Below, one piece after another: positions 50,408 to 57,281 of a stretch of 64,000 bases of DNA. The number at the start of each line of letters is the position of its first letter. Position 1 is the first letter of the stretch. The stretch is taken from contig NZ_CP080521.1 of NCBI RefSeq assembly GCF_019468565.1, positions 6,634,001 to 6,698,000 of the forward strand. The letters run 5' to 3'. Below the pieces are notes generated by a model. That model had not been told where the DNA came from, searched no databases, and was given only the letters and a program-made list of their open reading frames with translations. The position numbers were made by a program, and so were the translations under genes. The stretch is from Pseudonocardia sp. DSM 110487 (GTDB lineage: Bacteria > Actinomycetota > Actinomycetes > Mycobacteriales > Pseudonocardiaceae).

Positions 50408-52133
50408 TGCGGCGAGCCAGCCGCCATCCCTGCGCGCGGCTGCGCTCCCGCCAGTAGTGGGCGTACCGGCCGCCGCGGGCGAGCAACTCGTCGTGGACCC
50501 CCTGTTCCACGGCCCGTCCCCGGTCCAGCACGACGATGTGGTCGGCCGCGCGCAACGTGTGCAGCCGATGCGCGATCACCAGCACGGTGCGGTCGCGGGA
50601 CAGGGCCGCCATCGCCTGCTGCAGGGCGTGCTCGTTCTCGGCGTCAAGGGCCGCGGTCGGTTCGTCGAACAGCACGATCGGCGTGTCCTTCAGCAGTGCG
50701 CGGGCGATCGAGATGCGCTGCCGCTCCCCGCCGGACAGCCTGCCGCCGCCCTCCCCCACCGGCGCCTCCCAGCCACCGGGGAGGCGTTCGACGACGTCGT
50801 CGACCCGCGCCGCGCGGGCCGCGGCGTACACCTCCTCGTCGGTGGCGTCGGGCCGGCCGATCCGGACGTTGTCGAGAACGGTTCCGTCGAACAGGTAGAC
50901 GTCCTGGAAGACGACCGAGATGAGCGACGTGAGGTCCTCGGTCCGCAGCTCGCGGACGTCCACACCACCCACCCGCACACCGCCGGAGTGCGGGTCGAAG
51001 AACCGCGCGATCAGCTTGATCACGGTGGTCTTGCCCGCACCGGACGGGCCGACGAGCGCGGTCATCCGGCCCTGCGGCACCCGCATCGACAACCCGTCAA
51101 GCACCGGCGATCCGTCGTAGCCGAACCGCACGTCGTCGAGCTCGAGGTCGACACCGCACGTCGGCCGCGACACCTCGGGCTCCGGCAGCGGCTCGGTGCC
51201 GAGCAGCGCGTTGATCTCGCCCAACGCGTTCTCGGCGATCCGGATCGCGCCGCCGAGCTCCGCGACGAGCACGACCGGCTCGACGAACCGGGCCGCCAGC
51301 ACCAACAGCGCGATCAGTTCCGCGGTGCCGAGCGAGCCGCCGAGCACCAGGTACGTGCCCAGCGCCAGCAGCACGATGAACGTCGCCTGCGCGATGAAAC
51401 CGAGCCCGACGACGCCGGGGATGCCGACCCGCAGCATCCGGCGCCCCGCCCCGTGCTGGGCCGCGAGGGCGACATCGAGCGCGGCGTGCCCCTCCACCGT
51501 GCGGCCGAAGGCCCGCAGCACCGGCTGGGCACGGGCGAACTCGACGATCCGCCCGGCCGCGTCGGCGTGTATCCGGTCCGCGTCGCGGTCGGCGGCCTGC
51601 ATGCCGCGGCCCGCGATCCGGTACACCACGGCCACCGCGACCGCGGCGACGGCCATCGCGACGGCCAGCCGCCAGTCGAACAGGAACATGGCAAGCACCA
51701 CGACCAGCGGCGTGACCGTGGCGTCGACCACCTGCCGCAACAGGTGCGCAGGCACGCCCATGACGTCGAGCACACGCTGGCCGGCAAGGCGCCCCAGTCC
51801 GCCCACGCGATCGGCGGTGAACCAGGCCAGCGGCAGCCGCGCGACCGTGTCCCCGATCCGGTGGTGCAGGTCCCGGCTCAGGTTCGCCCCGGTCCCGAAA
51901 CCGGCCAGCGTGCCCGCGTAGTTGACGGCGGCGAATCCGATCCACAGCACCGCGAGCGCGATCACCCACGGCCATGCCCGTTCCGGTGTGCCGCCGAGCA
52001 GTTCCCCCAGCACCGGGACCAGCAGGACGAACGCCACCCCCTGCAGCACCGCCGCGGCGGTGAGCAGGCCGAGCAGCCTGCGCAGGGCGCGGTCGTGCTC
52101 AGGGCCCAGTGCGGTGAACAGTCGGCCGATCAT
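50373..52133 (-). CDS. ABC transporter half (membrane-ATPase fusion), second partner
   Basis: 586 residues. Six membrane helices fill about 1-300. The ATPase domain has Walker A VGPSGAGKTTVIKLIARFFD near residue 362, Q-loop VVFQDVYLFDGTVLDNVRIG, signature GGRLSGGERQRISIARALLK and Walker B PIVLFDEPTAALDAENEHAL, with the H-loop VIAHRL. The start overlaps the partner gene as ATGA. Paired genes of this form include IrtAB-like siderophore importers and lipid or drug exporters; the substrate is not given by sequence. The C-terminus is Arg-rich. It overlaps the truncated SDR gene at its 3' end. Confidence 0.9.
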   Translation of the reverse strand: MIGRLFTALGPEHDRALRRLLGLLTAAAVLQGVAFVLLVPVLGELLGGTPERAWPWVIALAVLWIGFAAVNYAGTLAGFGTGANLSRDLHHRIGDTVARLPLAWFTADRVGGLGRLAGQRVLDVMGVPAHLLRQVVDATVTPLVVVLAMFLFDWRLAVAMAVAAVAVAVVYRIAGRGMQAADRDADRIHADAAGRIVEFARAQPVLRAFGRTVEGHAALDVALAAQHGAGRRMLRVGIPGVVGLGFIAQATFIVLLALGTYLVLGGSLGTAELIALLVLAARFVEPVVLVAELGGAIRIAENALGEINALLGTEPLPEPEVSRPTCGVDLELDDVRFGYDGSPVLDGLSMRVPQGRMTALVGPSGAGKTTVIKLIARFFDPHSGGVRVGGVDVRELRTEDLTSLISVVFQDVYLFDGTVLDNVRIGRPDATDEEVYAAARAARVDDVVERLPGGWEAPVGEGGGRLSGGERQRISIARALLKDTPIVLFDEPTAALDAENEHALQQAMAALSRDRTVLVIAHRLHTLRAADHIVVLDRGRAVEQGVHDELLARGGRYAHYWRERSRAQGWRLARRTTRSAIAAAPR

Positions 52134-53884
52134 CCTCGTCCCCCCATCAGCGCGCCTGCGCCTGTCTGTTCCTGCAGCCGCCACATCCGCGCATACCGGC
52201 CCTCGGCGGCGAGCAGCTCCTCGTGCGTGCCCTGCTCGACGATCCGGCCACCGTCGAGCACCACGATCCGGTCGACGCCGACCACCGAGGCCAGCCGGTG
52301 CGCGACGACGAGCACGGTCCGCCCGGCCGCTAGCTCTGACAGTGCGTCCTGGATCAGGGCCTCCGACTCGGGGTCGGCGTGAGCGGTCGCCTCGTCGAGC
52401 ACCACGATCGGGGTGTCGGCGAGGATCGCCCGCGCGATCGATATCCGCTGCGCCTCGCCACCGGAGAAGCGGACGTCCCGGCCGACGATCGAGTCGTAGC
52501 CGCGCGGCAACGCGGCGATGCGCGCGTCGACGGACGCGGCCCGCGCCGCGCGGCGCACCGTCTCCTCGTCCGCATCGGGACGGGCGAGGCGGATGTTGTC
52601 GCGCACGCTGGCGTCCAGCAGCTGGACGTCCTGCAGCACGAACGACACCTGCCGGTACAGCTGGTCCGGCGCGATGTCGCGCACGTCGACGCCGCCGATC
52701 GTGACGGCGCCCTCGGTCGGGTCGAAGAACCGCGGCAGGAGCTTGGCGAGGGTGGTCTTGCCCGAACCCGAATGGCCCACCAGCGCGGTCACGGTGCCCG
52801 GCTCGAGGACCAGGTCGATGTCGCGCAGCACCGGCCGTTCCGCGTCGTAGGCGAACGCGACGCCGGACAGCTCCACCCGGCCGCCCTCCGGCCGTCGCGG
52901 CTCGGCCGGCACCGCGAGCTCCGGCGCCACGAGCAGCGTGCCCACCCGCTTCGCCGCCGCGCTCGACTTCTCCACGTCGTGGCTGTAGTAGTGCAGCGCC
53001 TGCAGCGGCCCGGCCAGGCCCAGCCCGAGGATCGCGAACGGCAGCAGCTCGATCGCCTCGAGGTGCCCTCCCGAGACCAACGCCGTGCCACCGACCAGCA
53101 CCGTGAGCAGGACCGTGACCGGACTGAACGCCAGCTCCGCCGCCGCGGTCGCCCGGTAGCCCTTCGCGATCCATGCGAGGAAGAACTCGGCGAAGTCGTC
53201 GGCGGCCTGCGCGTACTGCCGGTGCGCGCGCCCCGTCTGCCCGAACATCTTCACGACGGCGATGCCCTCGAAGAACTCGACGACCCGGCTGCTGATGCGC
53301 TGCTGCGCGGCGTCGAAGGTCGCCGACTGCCCCTCCATGGTCACCGCGGCCCGTACGAACAGCGCGACACCCGCCGCAATCGGGATCAGCAGGATCAGCG
53401 CCATCTGCCAGTCCGCCCAGAACAGGTAGGCCAGCGTCACGAGCGGCGTGATCACGCTCGCGGTGAGGTTCAGCAGCGCGTGGGCCACGAGGTGGTGCAT
53501 CGTGTCGACGTCGTGCTGGACCGCCTTCCCGATCCCGCCCGCGCCTCGATCGGTGAACCAGCCCAGTGGCACCCGGCCGAGCCGATCGACGAGGCGCCGC
53601 CGCACCGACAGCTGGAAGTCCAGATCCGCGCGGTGGGCGAGCGCGCCCGCCACCGTGCTCAGCAGCAGCCACCCCACGAGCGCGCCCGCCGCGACCGCGG
53701 CGACCGCCCATGCCCGGCCCTCGTCGGTCGGGCCCGCCGCCAGCAGCACCCTCGCCAGCTCCGCCACGGCGGCGAACGGCACGACGGCGACCACCGCCGC
53801 AACGGCCTGCAGACCGACCGCCGTACCCAGCCGCGCCCGGACGGGCCGCAGCAGTTCGCCGAGACCTATCGCTTGCTCCTCCAT
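52130..53884 (-). CDS. ABC transporter half (membrane-ATPase fusion), first partner
   Basis: 584 residues, start ATG with AGGGGTAGG upstream. Membrane domain about 15-310 with GWFTDRGAGGIGKAVQHDVD and MFGQTGRAHRQYAQAADDFA. ATPase: VGHSGSGKTTLAKLLPRFFD, Q-loop FVLQDVQLLDASVRDNIRLA, signature DVRFSGGEAQRISIARAILA, Walker B PIVVLDEATAHADPESEALI and VVAHRL. It forms a heterodimer with the next gene. The signature here is FSGGE, a small variation also seen in IrtA-like proteins. An operator-like repeat lies in the gap upstream (53921-53949). The MFS and hydrolase genes upstream read the same way. Confidence 0.9.
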   Translation of the reverse strand: MEEQAIGLGELLRPVRARLGTAVGLQAVAAVVAVVPFAAVAELARVLLAAGPTDEGRAWAVAAVAAGALVGWLLLSTVAGALAHRADLDFQLSVRRRLVDRLGRVPLGWFTDRGAGGIGKAVQHDVDTMHHLVAHALLNLTASVITPLVTLAYLFWADWQMALILLIPIAAGVALFVRAAVTMEGQSATFDAAQQRISSRVVEFFEGIAVVKMFGQTGRAHRQYAQAADDFAEFFLAWIAKGYRATAAAELAFSPVTVLLTVLVGGTALVSGGHLEAIELLPFAILGLGLAGPLQALHYYSHDVEKSSAAAKRVGTLLVAPELAVPAEPRRPEGGRVELSGVAFAYDAERPVLRDIDLVLEPGTVTALVGHSGSGKTTLAKLLPRFFDPTEGAVTIGGVDVRDIAPDQLYRQVSFVLQDVQLLDASVRDNIRLARPDADEETVRRAARAASVDARIAALPRGYDSIVGRDVRFSGGEAQRISIARAILADTPIVVLDEATAHADPESEALIQDALSELAAGRTVLVVAHRLASVVGVDRIVVLDGGRIVEQGTHEELLAAEGRYARMWRLQEQTGAGALMGGRG

Positions 53885-53920
53885 CGTGCGCCTACCCCTC
53901 CAAGGCCAGATGAGTTTCGC

Positions 53921-53949
53921 TACCAAAAGTATCGATACCAACAGTATCG
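53921..53949. promoter_or_regulatory. Operator-like direct/inverted repeat before the ABC pair
   Basis: TACCAAAAGTATCG (53921-53934) and TACCAACAGTATCG (53936-53949) are direct repeats 15 bases apart with one difference. CGATACCAACAGTATCG (53933-53949) is also an imperfect 17-base palindrome. The 71-base gap between the MFS stop and the first ABC gene holds little else. A TetR- or MarR-type site is likely; no such gene lies next to it. Confidence 0.55.
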
Positions 53950-53955
53950 CAAACG

Positions 53956-55185
53956 TCAGCCGGCTCGCACCGTCTCCGCGGCCGGCGTCTGGCGGATCCC
54001 GGGATGGACGAACGTGAAGACGGCCAGGCCCGCCAGCAGGACCGTGCCGAGGAGGTAGGGGGCGACGGGCGCGATCTCGTACAGCCCGGTGCCCAGCAGC
54101 GGGCCGAGCATGAAGGTGATCGCGTTGCTGGTGCCGACCAGCCCGACCACGGCGCCCTGCTCCTCCCGGGTGGCGAGCAGGGTCGGTGCCGCCATGATCC
54201 CGGGCAGGCCGAACCCGAGGCCCGCGCCGAGCACGGCCATCGCGGCGCCGAGCAGCGGTCCGTTCCCGGCGACGGCGACGAGCGCCATCCCGGCGGTCAT
54301 GACGACCGCGCCCAGCCGGATGAGTCGCAGCGGCGGCCACTTCAGCCGCGGCACGGCCACGGCCTGGACGAGGATGAGCGCGCTCGCCCCGGCCAGCACC
54401 ACGAAGCCGGTGGCCTGCCCGGTCTGCTCCGTGGCGAGCCGCAGCCTGTCCTGCACGAGGAAGCCGATCGTCATCAGCACGATGCCGAAGGCGAGGTACA
54501 TGCCGAACCCGGTGGTCAGGAACGGCCACATGCGACGGTCGAACGGGCTGACCTTCACCGAGGGCCGGCGGTCCAGGTGGGCCTGCGGCCTCGGGAGGCC
54601 GAGCCAGGCCAGCACGGCGACCACGGCGAGGATGGCCGGCGCCACGTAGATCGGGACCAGCAGGCCCGCGCCGCTCAGCACTCCACCCAGCGCTGGCCCC
54701 GCCGCGAGGCCGAGACCCTGCGCCGCGCCGACCATCGACATGCCCCGCACCCGCTCGGCCGTCCCAGAGGTCACGTCGGCGACGTAGGACTGAGCGGTGA
54801 CCGGCGTCGCCGCCCATGCAACGCCGAACACGACGCCCCGGCTGAGCAGGATCAGCGCGAACAGCAGCGGCCCGGCGAGCACGCCTGCCAACCCGGCCTG
54901 GGCCGTCGCCGCGAAGGCCAGCAATCCGAGCATCGCACCGACGAGCGAGATCAACAGCACCGGCCGGTGGCCCCACGACATGCTGCGACGGCTCCAGAAC
55001 GAGCTGGTCAGCACGACGCCCGAGGCCCCGACCGTCCACACGATCCCCAGCGCCAGCTCGCTGAACCCGAGCTCGCGGGACAGCGGCGGGAGGATCGGGT
55101 TGAGCATCTGCTGCCCGGTCATCAGGCCGAACACGGCCAGGCAGACCAGCAGGATCGGTCTGTTCCCCGCCACGGCCGCGCTCAC
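53956..55185 (-). CDS. MFS transporter (TetA/drug-proton-antiporter type)
   Basis: 409 residues from a GTG that overlaps the hydrolase stop as GTGA. Twelve membrane helices. VCLAVFGLMTGQQMLNPILP opens helix 1, SFWSRRSMSWGHRPVLLISL is the loop 2-3 motif, and GPALGGVLSGAGLLVPIYVA lies in the first half. The second half begins after the long loop LPRPQAHLDRRPSVKVSPFD. By form it is an exporter. Together with the two ABC genes downstream it could handle export and import of one compound, such as a siderophore; this is inference only. Confidence 0.9.
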   Translation of the reverse strand: MSAAVAGNRPILLVCLAVFGLMTGQQMLNPILPPLSRELGFSELALGIVWTVGASGVVLTSSFWSRRSMSWGHRPVLLISLVGAMLGLLAFAATAQAGLAGVLAGPLLFALILLSRGVVFGVAWAATPVTAQSYVADVTSGTAERVRGMSMVGAAQGLGLAAGPALGGVLSGAGLLVPIYVAPAILAVVAVLAWLGLPRPQAHLDRRPSVKVSPFDRRMWPFLTTGFGMYLAFGIVLMTIGFLVQDRLRLATEQTGQATGFVVLAGASALILVQAVAVPRLKWPPLRLIRLGAVVMTAGMALVAVAGNGPLLGAAMAVLGAGLGFGLPGIMAAPTLLATREEQGAVVGLVGTSNAITFMLGPLLGTGLYEIAPVAPYLLGTVLLAGLAVFTFVHPGIRQTPAAETVRAG

Positions 55186-56078
55186 CCGGCCAGCGCGCGC
55201 CGCAGGGCACCGCCGAGCTCGGCGATCTGCCGCTGCGACACCTCGGCGGACGCGATCGCCTGCGATCCGTGGAACGTGCCTGCCCACTGGTGCAGCTCGA
55301 CCGGGACGCCCGCCTGGAGCAGACGCAGCGCGTAGAGGATGTCCTCGTCGCGGTTCGGGCAGAACTCCGCGGTGGCGATGTAGACGGGAGGAAGGCCGGA
55401 CAGGTCCTCGGCCCGTGCCGGGGCCGCGTACGGCGACGCGGGCGCGCCGCCCAGGTAGTGCCGCCACGCCGCGGCGAGCCGGTCGCGGTTCCACCACGGG
55501 GTGTCGGTGAAGTTGCGCGCCGACCACGTCTCCATCCGGTCGTCGAGGCCGGGCTGGTTGAGCAGCTGGAAGCGGATCGGCGGCCCCTGCTCGTCACGTG
55601 CCCGCAACGCCACCCCCGCCGCCAGGCCGCCGCCTGCGCTGTGGCCGCCGACCGCGATCCGGTCCGGGTCGACGCCGAGCTCCGCCGCGTGTTCGGCCGT
55701 CCAGGCCAGCACGGCGTATGCGTCGTCGAAGGCCGCCGGGAACGGGTGCTCGGGGGCGAGCCGGTAGCCCACGGAGATCACCACGGCGCCGGATCCGCCG
55801 GCGAGCCGGGCGGCCCACGGGTGCTCGGTGTCGCGGTCACCCACGACCCAGCCGCCGCCGTGCAGCCAGACGATGGCGCCGTGCGCCTGGTGCGGGCGGT
55901 AGATCCGCACCGGCACGTCCACGGCCGCGGGGACCGTGCGGTCCTCGACCTCCATCCCCGCGATGTCGGGTGCAGGCACGGCGGCCACGAGCTCGGCGAA
56001 GATCTTGCGCGTGGTGACCGGGTCGTCGGGGTCGATCTGCGGGAGCAGCGGGACGAATGCTTCCAACTCGGGATCCAT
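55182..56078 (-). CDS. Alpha/beta hydrolase, hormone-sensitive-lipase-like
   Basis: 298 residues from the ATG at 56078 (one at 56087 is possible). The oxyanion hole is IVWLHGGGWVVGDRDTEHPW near residue 69 (HGGGW), the nucleophile GGHSAGGGLAAGV with Ser near 145, catalytic Asp in NRDEDILYALRLLQAG-type context and His in WAGTFHGSQAI. It is an esterase of HSL family IV acting on small esters. It is the first gene of the set hydrolase-MFS-(operator)-ABC pair and divergent from the PucR-like regulator with 97 bases between the starts, so the latter may control it. Confidence 0.9.
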   Translation of the reverse strand: MDPELEAFVPLLPQIDPDDPVTTRKIFAELVAAVPAPDIAGMEVEDRTVPAAVDVPVRIYRPHQAHGAIVWLHGGGWVVGDRDTEHPWAARLAGGSGAVVISVGYRLAPEHPFPAAFDDAYAVLAWTAEHAAELGVDPDRIAVGGHSAGGGLAAGVALRARDEQGPPIRFQLLNQPGLDDRMETWSARNFTDTPWWNRDRLAAAWRHYLGGAPASPYAAPARAEDLSGLPPVYIATAEFCPNRDEDILYALRLLQAGVPVELHQWAGTFHGSQAIASAEVSQRQIAELGGALRRALAG

Positions 56079-56174
56079 GTCGACCATCCTCACGGTCACC
56101 GCCCGGCCGATCACCCGCCAACCGCCGCGCATTCGGCCCCGTTCGCGCACCGATCGGCGCCTATCCTCGGGCGG

Positions 56175-57215
56175 GTGGAGGCACTGGTCGCACGGCTGTC
56201 GCACCTCGATTCCCACGTCGAGGGCGCCCTCCGCGTCGTCATGGTCTACGACACCCTGATGCGCCGACGGGTCGATCTCCCCGTGCTCGCCCGCACGTCG
56301 GCCGGCCTGGCCGAGTGCGTGGCAGGCCTCCGGCTGCACGGCACGGGCCATGCGATCCGCTTCGCACCCGACGGCAGGGAGGCGTCGGACCTGCCGGGAG
56401 CCGCGTCCACCTCGGTACCCATCACGCTCGACGAGGAGGAGATCGGCACGGTGTGGCTGGAGCGCCCCGGCGTCCCCGGCCCGCTCGACGATGTGGTGCT
56501 GGACCGGCTCGCCATCGCCGCCGCCGCGGTCGTCGAGCGGTACGGCCCTGCCCACACCACCATGGCCGACCCCGCCCTCGTCGAACTGGTGATCAGCGCC
56601 GACACCGACGACGCGGCCAGGAGCAGGGCGCTGCGGCTACTGGGTTTCGCCGCGGACCTGCCGGTCCACGTCGTCGCCGTGCGGTCGCCGCTACCGCTCG
56701 ACCGGGTCGGCGGCCTGATCTGCCCGGCCCGCCCGGTGAAGGCGGCGCCACTCGCCGACATGGGCGTCGTGCTGGCGACCACCGTCGACCAGAGCCGGTT
56801 CCCGGCCGATGTCCGGGCGGGGATCGGCGGAGCAGGCAGCCCCGACCGCTCCTGGCGGGAGGCCCGCACCGCGCTTCGCTTCACGACCTCGCACCAGCCG
56901 GTCGTGCGCCACGGCGATCTGGGTGCGCTGGCGCTGCTCGCCCAGATCCCCGATGACGACGCGCGGGCCAACCCGGACGTCGCGGCGATCGCCCTGCTCG
57001 CCGCCAACCCCGACGACCTGGAGACCCTGGACGCCTACTGCGCCACCGGCTCCCACCGCAAGGCGGCCGAGCTGCTCCACCTGCACCACAGCAGCGTCGC
57101 CCGCCGCCTCGACCAGCTCGGGAAGGCACTGGGAGTCGAGCTTGCCGAGCCCATCGGGCTGACCCGGGCCAGGATCGCGCTGACCACATGGCGGCTGCTC
57201 GACGATCGCGGGTAG
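56175..57215 (+). CDS. PucR/CdaR-like transcriptional regulator
   Basis: 346 residues from GTG at 56175. The middle has a GAF-like or PucR-type sensor region. The C-terminus has LDAYCATGSHRKAAELLHLH and HSSVARRLDQLGKALGVELA, the HTH_30 motif of PucR-type regulators with a typical late position, then LTRARIALTTWRLL. TATCCT ends 7 bases before the GTG with no ribosome site, so it is leaderless. It is divergent from the hydrolase-MFS-ABC set and is the natural regulator candidate for it. The ligand is unknown. Confidence 0.8.
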   Translation: MEALVARLSHLDSHVEGALRVVMVYDTLMRRRVDLPVLARTSAGLAECVAGLRLHGTGHAIRFAPDGREASDLPGAASTSVPITLDEEEIGTVWLERPGVPGPLDDVVLDRLAIAAAAVVERYGPAHTTMADPALVELVISADTDDAARSRALRLLGFAADLPVHVVAVRSPLPLDRVGGLICPARPVKAAPLADMGVVLATTVDQSRFPADVRAGIGGAGSPDRSWREARTALRFTTSHQPVVRHGDLGALALLAQIPDDDARANPDVAAIALLAANPDDLETLDAYCATGSHRKAAELLHLHHSSVARRLDQLGKALGVELAEPIGLTRARIALTTWRLLDDRG

Positions 57216-57235
57216 GGAACGCGCGCTGGGTGCGC

Positions 57236-57265
57236 TCGTCGCAGCCTCCCTGGCCCCTGCGAGGA
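57236..57265. repeat. Dispersed hairpin element, copy C
   Basis: TCGTCGCA (57236-57243, one change from the other copies) and TGCGAGGA (57258-57265) with a 14-base loop, followed by GAGCGTCAGCGCGCGC. It lies in the 66 bases between the convergent PucR-like and FAD/Fe-S genes and may act as their terminator. Confidence 0.5.
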
Positions 57266-57281
57266 CCACGACCTGTGAGCG

